Counted from the stretch's first letter, positions 1 through 6,887 are shown. The stretch: 23,498 nt of DNA from JBHGBM01 sp041946965 (GCA_041946965.1 JBHGBM010000089.1:1-23498); one strand, 5' to 3'. Notes: generated by a model from the letters alone, not told the origin. Made by a program: numbers and translations.

Positions 1-945
1 GCGCCGGTACTCGAACTTGTCGGCGGCGCGCATCAGGCCGATGTTGCCCTCCTGGATCAAATCCAGCAGGTGCAGCCCGCGGTTGACGTACTTCTTGGCC
101 ACCGAAACCACCAGGCGGAGGTTGGCCTCCACCAGGTCTTTCTTGGCCCGTTCGGCTTCCAGTTCGCCGTGCCGGATTACGGTAAGGGTGTGCTTCAACT
201 CGGAAAGCGTGGCGGCCGCCGCCGTCTCCCGCTTGCGGATTTCGCGCTTCAGTTCCCGCAGCCTGGCCTGCAACACGGGACCGCTGCGCGGGTCGATCTT
301 GCGGGCCTCGTTATCCAGGTGGCTGAGTTCCTCCACCGCGCGCTCGATTTCCTTGCCGAACTCCTTCCACTTGTTGGGGCGGAAAGGAATGGCCCTGATC
401 GAAAGAGAGGTTTCCACGCGCGCGCGGTTCAGCCTGCCGCATAGCCGCTTGCGCGGCTTTTTCGCGGCCGGAGGGGTCGCCTCCAACTTGTCCGAGAGCT
501 GCTGCATCTTCTTGTACGCCGCCGTCACGTCGAAGAAAAGCTCTTGCAGATCCGCCCGCTTTTTCAGGTCCGCCGGGGTCCCTTCTTCCACGTCGCCCAC
601 ATCCACCAGGCTGTCCAGCTCAATGACGCCCTTCTTCAACTGCTCGGCCAGATCCACAACCGCGTGCTGCACCAACGGCGACCGGCTGATGGCCTTTTGC
701 ATGCGCAGCTTGCCGCGCTCCATGCGCCGCGCCAGGTCCACCTCACCCTCGCGCGTGAGCAACGGAACCGCACCCATCTCCCGCAGGTACACCCGGACCG
801 GATCGTCCGTGTAGATCGACTCTTCCACCGGCGGCTGGTGGAGAAAATCCTCATGCACCTCGTCAAAAAACTTGGCATCTTCATCGAAGTTGATGCCCAA
901 GGACTCGGGATTATCGGTCAAAAACTGGTCTTCGAAATGATCCAC
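1..945 (-). CDS. rpoD: RNA polymerase primary sigma factor RpoD, 5' part (cut by window edge)
   Basis: Housekeeping sigma-70, which directs RNA polymerase to -35/-10 promoters. The first 315 codons are present and the gene continues off the left edge. Region 1.2 is visible around residues 47-58 (DDPVRVYLREMG). A variable charged linker follows, and the region 2 core starts near residue 275 (NLRLVVSVAKKYVNRGLHLL, then DLIQEGNIGLMRAADKFEYRR to the edge). The -10-reading part of region 2.4 and regions 3-4 lie outside the window. The start is GTG at 945-943: a TAG sits directly upstream in frame and GGAGG (956-960) lies 10 nt away, so no longer start is possible. With this start only about 46 residues precede region 1.2, so there is no room for a full region 1.1. 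A good promoter lies at 1094-1122. The identity is secure. Confidence 0.96.
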   Translation of the reverse strand, partial: MDHFEDQFLTDNPESLGINFDEDAKFFDEVHEDFLHQPPVEESIYTDDPVRVYLREMGAVPLLTREGEVDLARRMERGKLRMQKAISRSPLVQHAVVDLAEQLKKGVIELDSLVDVGDVEEGTPADLKKRADLQELFFDVTAAYKKMQQLSDKLEATPPAAKKPRKRLCGRLNRARVETSLSIRAIPFRPNKWKEFGKEIERAVEELSHLDNEARKIDPRSGPVLQARLRELKREIRKRETAAAATLSELKHTLTVIRHGELEAERAKKDLVEANLRLVVSVAKKYVNRGLHLLDLIQEGNIGLMRAADKFEYRR

Positions 946-1056
946 CTAAGACTCACCTCCCCCATTAGCAGGGTCCATGACGGAACGGCTGTGACGTGCT
1001 CGTGGGGTACTCGCAAAAGATGCAGTTTCGAAATTGCTGGTCCAGCCGGAAAGACA

Positions 1057-1075
1057 GAGGAAGCCGACCTTCCTC
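1057..1075 (-). other. Hairpin in the rpoD leader
   Basis: The two arms GAGGAAG and CTTCCTC (7 bp, perfect) enclose a 5-nt loop. The hairpin sits just downstream of the predicted rpoD transcription start, in the leader. There is no U tract, so it is not an intrinsic terminator. Any role in stability or translation is inference. Confidence 0.3.
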
Positions 1076-1093
1076 CTCCGGGCGCTTCGACTG

Positions 1094-1122
1094 ATCATAT
1101 CACCATTCCCGGAGATTGTTAA
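1094..1122 (-). promoter_or_regulatory. Sigma-70 promoter of rpoD
   Basis: Minus-strand TTAACA (1117-1122) and TATGAT (1094-1099) are separated by exactly 17 bp, with one mismatch to each consensus hexamer. Transcription would start near 1087, giving a leader of about 140 nt before the GTG at 945. It lies in the only non-coding spacer between nrdR and rpoD, so rpoD can be transcribed independently of the upstream pair. Confidence 0.65.
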
Positions 1123-1129
1123 GCTCTAA

Positions 1130-1147
1130 TCTAAGAGATGTCTTAGA
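1130..1147. repeat. Perfect 7-bp inverted repeat next to the rpoD -35
   Basis: TCTAAGA-GATG-TCTTAGA lies 7 bp upstream of the predicted -35 element. A dyad in this position could be a binding site for a dimeric activator. It does not match the NrdR-box pattern as I know it. It is seen directly; the function is unknown. Confidence 0.35.
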
Positions 1148-1177
1148 AAGGTTTTGGTTACAAAGAATTGCGGGCGG

Positions 1178-1200
1178 AGGGCTGAGATTTCCACAGCCCT
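1178..1200 (-). terminator. Possible nrdR terminator hairpin
   Basis: Arms AGGGCTG and CAGCCCT (7 bp, perfect) enclose a 9-nt loop, starting 11 nt after the nrdR stop. The sequence that follows is C-rich with no U tract, so it would be a weak or factor-dependent terminator at best. Confidence 0.3.
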
Positions 1201-1211
1201 TGGGGGCCGCC

Positions 1212-1673
1212 CTAAGCCGGTTTTTCGGGTACCAGATTGTTCAACTCGGTAAGGAACGCACGCTCATCCTGGAAGTCCCGGTAAACGGACGCGAACCGCA
1301 CATAGGCGATCTTGTCGAGTTCCCGGAGCCGCCGCATCAGCAGTTCGCCCACCTGGGAGGTGGCGATCTCCCGCTCCGGGGAGTCGGTAACCCTGCTCTC
1401 CACCTCATCCACCAGTTGGGAAAGCGTACCCATCCCGATGGGCCGTTTCTCACACGCCTTAATCAGGCCGTTCAACACCTTCTGGCGGTCGAATTTTTCA
1501 CGCCGGCCGTCCTTTTTCACCACCATGTAGGGGACCTCGTCGATGCGCTCGTAGGTGGTAAAGCGGCGCTCGCAGCCGAGGCACTGGCGGCGGCGCCGGA
1601 TGGCCTCGCCTTCTTTGCTCTCCCTGGAGTCGATGACGCGGTCCTCGATGTGGCCGCAGAACGGACATTTCAT
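1212..1673 (-). CDS. nrdR: Transcriptional repressor NrdR
   Basis: NrdR is an ATP/dATP-responsive repressor of ribonucleotide reductase genes. The 153-residue protein has the usual family length. It carries an N-terminal zinc ribbon with C3, C6, C31 and C34 (CPFC ... CLGC), the basic segment RRRRQC, and an ATP-cone domain over roughly residues 49-139 (VVKKDGRREKFDRQKVLNGL and onward). The ATG at 1673-1671 overlaps the stop of the upstream membrane-protein gene by 4 nt (ATGA), with GGGAGG upstream inside that gene, so translation is probably coupled. No nrd gene is in the window, so its targets lie elsewhere. The assignment is secure. Confidence 0.97.
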   Translation of the reverse strand: MKCPFCGHIEDRVIDSRESKEGEAIRRRRQCLGCERRFTTYERIDEVPYMVVKKDGRREKFDRQKVLNGLIKACEKRPIGMGTLSQLVDEVESRVTDSPEREIATSQVGELLMRRLRELDKIAYVRFASVYRDFQDERAFLTELNNLVPEKPA

Positions 1674-2704
1674 GTCTGGGTTTCGGCCTCCCGCCCTAAG
1701 TTCTTCAGATTACGAAAGTTAACTCCCTCCCGCAAGGCTACCGCGGCGCCGATCGGCACGATCAGGACAAAACTCATGGCCCACAGCACCATGGCCACGC
1801 TGGTAGCCACCTCCAGGTTGACCCCGAACAGCTCAACCAGCACCAGGGCCGCCACCACCTGAAAACCACCCCCAATCCCTGGAATCTGGATCACCGCGCC
1901 GAAGGCTACAAATCCCAAAAAAACCAGTATGTCCACCAGCCCCATGGAAATCTTACCGTGAAAGGCCTTGAGCAGCGCCGCCACGCTGCCAGCGATGAGC
2001 GCCCATTCCACCACGGTCAGCCCCGCCACCAGAGAGAGGGAGCGCGTGCTCCTGGTCGCTTCCGCACCCTGCACGAAGGCGGTTACCAGCTTTTCCGCCC
2101 GGGAGTGCAGGTGGGCGGGAAGGAAAGACAACGCGGCAATCAGGCGCTTGCGCGCGGATTCGGAATAGTGGCGAAGGATCAGCAGCACGATCACGCAGAT
2201 CAGCCCGACGACCGCCGCAACCCGGCCGCCCATGGCCAGGACCCACGCCATGGCGGGACCCACGGCGAGTTTGGACGGGTCCAGACGGCTCAGGGCGAAT
2301 CCGAACAGCAGCAGCGCGGCCAACAGGTCGTAGATACGTTCCAGCAGGAGCGCGGCAAGTTGCGAAGAGAGCGGCACATCTTCCTTGCGTGCAACAAGAT
2401 ACGGCCGAACCAGCTCTCCGGGCCTGCCGAAGACTGTAATGGCGGCGAATCCGATCAGGGTTGCCGAGGTCAGGTTCCACAGGCGCGGCCGGGGCCGCAC
2501 CGGCTTCATGAGCACCGCCCAGCGCAGCGCGCGGCCATAGTACGTAGCCAGGCTGAGCACGCAGGCGGCGGCGAGCCATCCCCAGTGCAGTCCGGCGATG
2601 GTTTCCAGAAACAGCCGCCAGTCGAAGCCCCGGCTGCGGATCCACTCCCACAGCAACCAGCACGCGGCGGCGGCCACCACCAGCCCCAGCACGGTCCAAT
2701 GCAA
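1670..2704 (-). CDS. UPF0104 / lysylphosphatidylglycerol synthase-TM family membrane protein
   Basis: Integral inner-membrane protein of 344 residues with several hydrophobic helices. It shows the signatures of the UPF0104/AglD-like family: GRALRW (about residues 57-62), GRPGELVRPYLVA (93-105), LERIYDLLA (121-129), and a late glycine-rich GIGGGFQ loop. The family comprises stand-alone homologues of the flippase domain of MprF; most members have no defined substrate, and none can be read from the sequence. The start is uncertain: TTG at 2704-2702 is the first usable codon after an in-frame TAA at 2731-2729, with GGGGGA rather far upstream, and an in-frame GTG lies four codons downstream. It is followed by nrdR with a 4-nt overlap. 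The gene is divergent from the sigma operon at 2853. Confidence 0.85.
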   Translation of the reverse strand: MHWTVLGLVVAAAACWLLWEWIRSRGFDWRLFLETIAGLHWGWLAAACVLSLATYYGRALRWAVLMKPVRPRPRLWNLTSATLIGFAAITVFGRPGELVRPYLVARKEDVPLSSQLAALLLERIYDLLAALLLFGFALSRLDPSKLAVGPAMAWVLAMGGRVAAVVGLICVIVLLILRHYSESARKRLIAALSFLPAHLHSRAEKLVTAFVQGAEATRSTRSLSLVAGLTVVEWALIAGSVAALLKAFHGKISMGLVDILVFLGFVAFGAVIQIPGIGGGFQVVAALVLVELFGVNLEVATSVAMVLWAMSFVLIVPIGAAVALREGVNFRNLKNLGREAETQT

Positions 2705-2769
2705 TTTGCGACGGGCGATAGGTCCCCCTTATACTTGTGTTCGCCGCAAGAGCGGGAAAAAATTGAACA

Positions 2770-2779
2770 TATCATGATA
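2770..2779. promoter_or_regulatory. 10-bp palindrome in the divergent spacer
   Basis: TATCATGATA is a perfect palindrome, set in the AT-rich part (about 2758-2795) of the spacer between the leftward UPF0104 gene and the rightward ECF sigma gene. I could not place a convincing -35/-10 pair on either strand. On the minus strand a TATAAG lies at 2728-2733 without a -35. An operator role is only a guess. Confidence 0.25.
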
Positions 2780-2852
2780 AGACTTCGTTTCTTGTGGGTG
2801 GAAGCCGAAGATGGCAAATCGGCCCGTCCGCACGGGAGAGGAGACGAAGTCC

Positions 2853-3497
2853 ATGGCAGCCGCGGTGATCACCTGGAATTCCCCAAGGGAAATGCCGGTG
2901 AGCCGCCGCGGCGATCTGGTACAAAGTAGCTTGGATCTCGAAACCAGCTTGGTGGAGCGGTGCCTGGCGGGCGACGAAGCCGCCTGGGAAGAACTCGTCC
3001 GCACGTACACGCGCCGCATTTACGGGATCTGCTACCGCTTCACGGCCAAGGAATCGGAGGCCCAGGACCTCACCCAGGAAGTCTTCCTGCGGGTGTACCG
3101 CACGCTCAAGACATTCCGCTCGACAGAAGGCTCGCTCACCACCTGGCTGACCCGCCTCACGCGCAACCTGCTGATCGATCATTACCGCCGCACGCGGCAG
3201 CAGCGCCTGACGGACTCTATCGAAGACCAACTGCCCGTGCTCGAAGAGCAACTCGCGGCTTCGGCGCGCCCGGACGGCATGGTGGCGGGACGCGAGGCCG
3301 GCGAGATCCTCCAGGCGGCTTTGCAGAGACTTTCTCCGGACCTGCGCGAGACCGTGATCCTGCGCGATTTGCAGGACATGGAATATCGCGAGATCTCGCA
3401 GGTTCTGAACATCCCGGAAGGAACCGTAAAGTCCAGGCTGAACCGGGGGCGGGCGGAGATGGCCCGCATCCTGAGGAAACAGAGGGTGCCGGTATGA
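2853..3497 (+). CDS. ECF-type RNA polymerase sigma factor (RpoE-like)
   Basis: Alternative sigma factor of 214 residues with the two-domain ECF layout. Region 2 spans about residues 33-113 (GDEAAWEELVRTYTRRIYGI, QDLTQEVFLRVYR), and region 4 spans about 152-206 with the helix-turn-helix EYREISQVLNIPEGTVKSRL. No region 3 or extra C-terminal domain is present. I chose the ATG at 2853 because GGGAGAGGAG (2834-2843) is well placed before it. An in-frame ATG at 2811 would add 14 residues but has a poorer ribosome site. The stop overlaps the next ATG by 4 nt, and that gene encodes a zinc-finger anti-sigma factor, the classic sigma/anti-sigma pairing. Its regulon cannot be read here; autoregulation is usual for such operons. 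Confidence 0.93.
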   Translation: MAAAVITWNSPREMPVSRRGDLVQSSLDLETSLVERCLAGDEAAWEELVRTYTRRIYGICYRFTAKESEAQDLTQEVFLRVYRTLKTFRSTEGSLTTWLTRLTRNLLIDHYRRTRQQRLTDSIEDQLPVLEEQLAASARPDGMVAGREAGEILQAALQRLSPDLRETVILRDLQDMEYREISQVLNIPEGTVKSRLNRGRAEMARILRKQRVPV

Positions 3498-4102
3498 CGT
3501 GCGCGGATTGCGAGCTGCTGATCTGCGACTACGTCGAGGGCGCGCTGCCCGGCCCGGCGCGGGAAGGCGTCGAGCGCCACATCGCCGAATGCCCGGCCTG
3601 CGCCGAACTGGCGCGGGACGGCGCCGCGGCGGTGGCGTTCATGGACCGCGCCGCGGATGTGGATCCGCCGCCCGAGCTGATTACGCGTATCCTGTTCGAT
3701 CCGCCATGGGCCAAGCCGCGCGGCGCGGGCGAGGGATTGCGCAGCCGCCTTCGGGCAATCTGGCATCCGCTGCTCCAGCCCCGGCTGGCGATGGGGATGG
3801 CGATGACGATCCTCTCCTTCGCCATGCTGGCGAAATTCGTGAAGCCCGTGCGGCAGCTTAACGCGCGCGACCTGCAACCGGCCGCCGTCTGGGCCGCCCT
3901 GGATGATCGCGTCTACCGCACGTGGCAGCGGACCGTGAAATTCTACGAAAGCCTCAAGCTGGTGTACCAGATCCAGTCCACGGTGCGGGAGTGGGAACAG
4001 CAGCAGGAGGAACAGCGCCCGGCCGAACAGGACCGCGGCGCGAGGCCGGACGATCGCAAGCTTTCCGTAAAGCCGCCGGCCGCCACGCAGGGAGAGAACT
4101 GA
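3494..4102 (+). CDS. Membrane-bound zinc-finger anti-sigma factor
   Basis: Predicted partner that holds the ECF sigma factor at the inner membrane. The 202-residue protein opens with a zf-HC2/ZAS-type segment: C3 and C6, then H29-x3-C33-x2-C36 (RHIAECPAC). One transmembrane helix follows at about 98-115 (LAMGMAMTILSFAMLAKF). The C-terminal part of about 85 residues would be periplasmic and ends in a Q/E-rich, possibly coiled stretch (EWEQQQEEQRPAEQDR). The ATG at 3494 overlaps the sigma stop (ATGA), which supports translational coupling and balanced stoichiometry. The stop at 4100-4102 is 1 nt before the next start. How the signal is sensed cannot be told from the sequence. Confidence 0.87.
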   Translation: MTCADCELLICDYVEGALPGPAREGVERHIAECPACAELARDGAAAVAFMDRAADVDPPPELITRILFDPPWAKPRGAGEGLRSRLRAIWHPLLQPRLAMGMAMTILSFAMLAKFVKPVRQLNARDLQPAAVWAALDDRVYRTWQRTVKFYESLKLVYQIQSTVREWEQQQEEQRPAEQDRGARPDDRKLSVKPPAATQGEN

Positions 4103-4103
4103 T

Positions 4104-4772
4104 ATGAATTGCCTGAATCATCCGGAAGTTCCCGCCGTCGCGTATTGCCGCACATGCGGCAAGGCCCTGTGCGCGGAATGCAAGCGCACGTCGCAGGGCA
4201 TCATCTATTGCGCGGAGCACGCCCCGGCCGAGTACGCCGCGCCGGAGTCGCCGTACACCGCGCCCGCGCCGCAGCCCGCCGCGGTTGTCCAGGCGGAGTG
4301 CTCCCCGGCGCTGGCCTGCATCCTCGGATTCATCCCCGGGGTCGGCGCGATTTACAACGGCCAGTACGCCAAGGGCCTGGTGCACGCCATCATCTTCGGC
4401 CTGCTGGTGAGCATCATGGGATCCCACGCCGAGGGAAGTTTCGGACCGATGTTCGGCGTTTTGCTCACGGCCTGGATCTTCTACATGGCGATCGAGGCGT
4501 TTCATACCTGCCGCCGGCGGCGCCTCGGCGAGGAGGTGGACGAGTTCTCCAGCCTGGTCAACCTGCGCGGGCGCGCCGGAACCTTTCCGGCTGGAGCGCT
4601 GGTCCTGATCGCGCTGGGCGTGGTTCTGCTGCTGGACACCATGAACATCCTGCGTTTCCGCGAGATCGCACGGTACTGGCCGGTGCTCCTGATCCTGGCG
4701 GGCCTGTACATGCTGTACGCGCGGATTGCGCCGGACGCAAGAAACTCGGAGGCCGGGCATGAACGGCGGTAG
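4104..4772 (+). CDS. B-box zinc-finger / DUF5668-like membrane protein
   Basis: A 222-residue protein with an N-terminal B-box-type zinc finger: C3, H6, C15, C18, C23, C26, C36 and H39. A Pro/Ala-rich linker (about 40-65) follows, then hydrophobic segments near 69-85 (ACILGFIPGVGAIYNGQYAK), 92-106 and 113-131, and finally a two-helix hairpin at about 164-205 of the DUF5668 / LiaF-N type (LVLIALGVVLLLDTMNILRF). The B-box should face the cytoplasm as a protein-binding or zinc module. Bacterial genes with this layout are known, but no function is established. The start is 1 nt after the anti-sigma stop and the 3' end overlaps the next gene by 14 nt. The operon position suggests a part in the sigma-factor signalling unit. 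Confidence 0.8.
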   Translation: MNCLNHPEVPAVAYCRTCGKALCAECKRTSQGIIYCAEHAPAEYAAPESPYTAPAPQPAAVVQAECSPALACILGFIPGVGAIYNGQYAKGLVHAIIFGLLVSIMGSHAEGSFGPMFGVLLTAWIFYMAIEAFHTCRRRRLGEEVDEFSSLVNLRGRAGTFPAGALVLIALGVVLLLDTMNILRFREIARYWPVLLILAGLYMLYARIAPDARNSEAGHERR

Positions 4773-4980
4773 CGCAGGTCTGGTCCGAGCCATTCGCGGG
4801 CCCGTCACGCTGATCGCGCTGGGCGTGCTGTTTGCCATGGATCACTTCACCGGATACCGCTTCGCCCAGACCTGGCCCGCGCTTCTGATCGTGTACGGGG
4901 TGCTGACGCTGTTCGGGCGCGAATCGCGGCCGCCGTATGTGCCGCCTCCGCCCAGCCAGCCCGTTGGAGAGAACCGATGA
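4759..4980 (+). CDS. Small DUF5668-type membrane protein (73 aa)
   Basis: Almost nothing but a helical hairpin: GPVTLIALGVLFAMDHF (about 14-30) and a second helix (about 40-52, PALLIVYGVLTLF), followed by a proline-rich tail (RPPYVPPPPSQP). The hairpin resembles the C-terminal part of the preceding protein and the N-terminus of the next. CGGAGG, 6 nt upstream, favours the ATG at 4759 over upstream in-frame codons. The gene overlaps its upstream neighbour by 14 nt and shares ATGA with the downstream gene. It is probably a membrane partner for the flanking proteins; the function is not known. Confidence 0.78.
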   Translation: MNGGSAGLVRAIRGPVTLIALGVLFAMDHFTGYRFAQTWPALLIVYGVLTLFGRESRPPYVPPPPSQPVGENR

Positions 4981-6335
4981 GACGCCGATCCATCACCGGT
5001 CCCTTGATCCTGGTTCTGGTCGGGGCGCTGTTCCTGATCAATAACCTGCGGCCGGAATTGCCGCTGTGGGAGCTGGTCGCTGTCTACTGGCCCTTTCTCC
5101 TGATCGCCTGGGGCGCGCTCAGGGTGGCGGAGGTTTTCTGGAGCTATCTGCGGCACGAGCCGCTGCCGCGCGGGCTGGGCGGCGCTGAAATCGTCCTGAT
5201 CGTTTTTGTCTCGTTGATCGGAACGGGCATGTTTTCGGCGCATCACCGCGGCATCCGCCTGGGCGTGCACGGCCTGGAGATGTTCGGCGAACAGTACGAC
5301 TACAGCATCGCGGCCGAGAAGCCGCTGCCCGCCGGAGCCGTACGGGTGATCGTGGACAACCTGCGCGGCAACGTAAAAGTCACCGGCGCGGACGCGCAGG
5401 AGATCCGGGTTTCCGGCCGCAAGAACGTTCGCGCGTTGGGCCGTTCCGAAGCCGACCACGCCGACCGCAAGACGCCCGTCGATATCGTGAACGAGGGGGG
5501 GGCCTGGGTCGTGCGCACCAACCAGGACCGCATCGACAACAACCAGCGCATCGCGCATGACCTTGAAATCACCGTGCCGCGCACCGCCAGCGTGACGCTG
5601 CGCGGGCGCTCCGGAGATTACGACGCCCTGGACGTGGCCTCGGTGGATATCGACTCCGAGCGCGGCGACGCCCGCATCGCCCGCATCCCCGGCAACGTGC
5701 GCGTGGAGATCCGCCGCAGCGACCTGGTGCGCGCCACCGACGTGAAGGGCAACGTCGATCTTCAGGGCCGCGGCTCGGACGTGGAACTCTCCGGCATCGC
5801 GGGACAGGTCGTCATAGCGGGCTCTTTCAGCGGCACGCTGGAATTCAAGAACCTGGCCAAGCCGTTGCGGTTCGAGTCCCAGAACACGGATCTGCGCGTG
5901 GAAGGCGTTCCGGGGCAGCTCAGCATGGACTTGGGCGAATTCACCGCGCGCAACGTGGCGGGACCGATCCGGCTGGTGACCAAATCCAAGGACATCCGCA
6001 TCGAGGACTTCACCCAGTCGCTGGAAGTGGAGACCGAGCGGGGCGATATCGAGATCTCGCCCGTGCGCCTGCCGGTGCCGAAGATCGACGCGCGCTCCCG
6101 CACGGGCAAGATCGATCTGACGCTGCCCGCGCGCGCGAATTTCGAGCTTCAAGCTTCCACCGAGCAGGGTGAAGCCATCAACGAGTTCGGTCCCGCGCTG
6201 CAAACCGAAGCCCAAGGCAGGGCGGCGTCCCTGAAAGGCAAGGTCGGGCAGGGACCGCCCATCCACCTGAGCACACAACGGGGAACGGTATCGGTGAAGA
6301 AGGCGGGAACGGTCCCGGCGCAAGCCCAGTTGTAA
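4977..6335 (+). CDS. DUF5668-DUF4097 membrane-anchored beta-helix protein
   Basis: A 452-residue protein. The N-terminus is a DUF5668-like hairpin (about 8-22 and 37-52), with a third helix at about 68-86 (EIVLIVFVSLIGTGMF). Residues from about 120 to 430 form a DUF4097-type repetitive beta domain with short strands in the style of VRVIVDNLRGNVKVTGAD and VDIDSERGDARIARIPGNVR. The layout is like LiaF/LiaG-type cell-envelope proteins, so an extracytoplasmic sensing or scaffolding role for the sigma operon is plausible but inferred. The start overlaps the previous stop (ATGA). A run of eight G at 5495-5502 lies inside the coding region and the frame is intact. The stop is only 11 bp from the stop of a convergent gene, and no terminator is visible between them. 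Confidence 0.83.
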   Translation: MRRRSITGPLILVLVGALFLINNLRPELPLWELVAVYWPFLLIAWGALRVAEVFWSYLRHEPLPRGLGGAEIVLIVFVSLIGTGMFSAHHRGIRLGVHGLEMFGEQYDYSIAAEKPLPAGAVRVIVDNLRGNVKVTGADAQEIRVSGRKNVRALGRSEADHADRKTPVDIVNEGGAWVVRTNQDRIDNNQRIAHDLEITVPRTASVTLRGRSGDYDALDVASVDIDSERGDARIARIPGNVRVEIRRSDLVRATDVKGNVDLQGRGSDVELSGIAGQVVIAGSFSGTLEFKNLAKPLRFESQNTDLRVEGVPGQLSMDLGEFTARNVAGPIRLVTKSKDIRIEDFTQSLEVETERGDIEISPVRLPVPKIDARSRTGKIDLTLPARANFELQASTEQGEAINEFGPALQTEAQGRAASLKGKVGQGPPIHLSTQRGTVSVKKAGTVPAQAQL

Positions 6336-6346
6336 GTCCGCGCAGT

Positions 6347-6844
6347 TTACCGGGAGGCAACCATCAGGGCGGGATCGGTAACCCCGCGGGGTTCGGAGTT
6401 CTGCACTCTCTGCCCGGGTACTTGTTCCGGCTGCTTCCTCTTCGGAAGCGGCACACTGCCGTCCAGCGGAGTTCCTTCGCCCTGGTCCCACCAGATCACG
6501 CTTTCCGCACAATACAGGCTCAAAGTGTCAAGCAGCTTGTGCAGGGAAGCTGCTTCTTCTCTGGTAAATCCGCGCTTCTCGTTGGCCAGAGCCATGGTGG
6601 CGTCGTCCGGGACGATTTCGTACTTATCGCTGGCCGATGGCACAAACTGTCCGTTCCGCTCGGTGCCGCGCTGCACGACCCAGGTGAGCTTGTGGTTCTT
6701 GAGGTCCCAAGTGACGGATTCCAGGCGTTTCTTCTCCTTCCCGGCACTCATGCTCCCCTGCGGCGCCCTGCTTTCCGGTTTCTTTTCTTGGGCGCAGGAA
6801 AGGCCCGCCAAGGATAGCAGCAACACTGCCGCGGTTCTCATCAT
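6347..6844 (-). CDS. Secreted protein of unknown function
   Basis: A 165-residue protein with an N-terminal signal peptide: MMRTAAVLLLSLAGLSCAQ, with probable cleavage after SCA. The C17 context is not a canonical lipobox, so a lipoprotein is possible but less likely. The mature part is charged and soluble, with motifs I do not recognise: SVTWDLKNHKLTWVVQRGTE (about 43-62), FTREEAASLHKLLDTLSLYC (about 92-111) and VIWWDQGEGTPLDG. Start: two adjacent in-frame ATGs (6844-6842 and 6841-6839) follow GAGGAGGAG (6847-6855). The second has the more usual spacing, the first is reported. A strong hairpin (6859-6887) lies only 3 nt upstream of that ribosome site. The gene is monocistronic and convergent with the DUF4097 gene. 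Confidence 0.7.
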   Translation of the reverse strand: MMRTAAVLLLSLAGLSCAQEKKPESRAPQGSMSAGKEKKRLESVTWDLKNHKLTWVVQRGTERNGQFVPSASDKYEIVPDDATMALANEKRGFTREEAASLHKLLDTLSLYCAESVIWWDQGEGTPLDGSVPLPKRKQPEQVPGQRVQNSEPRGVTDPALMVASR

Positions 6845-6858
6845 TACTCCTCCTCGTG

Positions 6859-6887
6859 AACAGCCGGGCGGCCCCCGCCCGGCTGTT
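6859..6887 (-). terminator. Strong hairpin: cinA terminator or 5' leader structure of the downstream gene
   Basis: A perfect 13-bp stem (AACAGCCGGGCGG / CCGCCCGGCTGTT) with a CCC loop. It lies about 137 nt after the cinA stop and 3 nt before the ribosome site of the gene at 6347-6844. The T tract is only two or three bases on either strand. It most likely ends the rimO-cinA transcript, but any transcript starting upstream of it would carry it in the 5' leader next to the Shine-Dalgarno. Confidence 0.55.

Noticed and set aside
946..1098. Short frame in phase with rpoD ending at the TAG before its GTG
   Set aside because: Its ATG overlaps the -10 of the predicted rpoD promoter, so that transcript could not carry it. 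The sequence does not look like sigma region 1.1.
2811..2852. Longer start for the ECF sigma factor at ATG 2811
   Set aside because: The ribosome site is poorer than GGGAGAGGAG before ATG 2853, and the added 14 residues have no ECF homology. It cannot be fully excluded.
6380..6393. 14-bp perfect palindrome AACCCCGCGGGGTT as a terminator between the convergent genes
   Set aside because: It lies inside the coding sequence of the 6347-6844 gene, has no loop or U tract and is easily explained by GC-rich codons.
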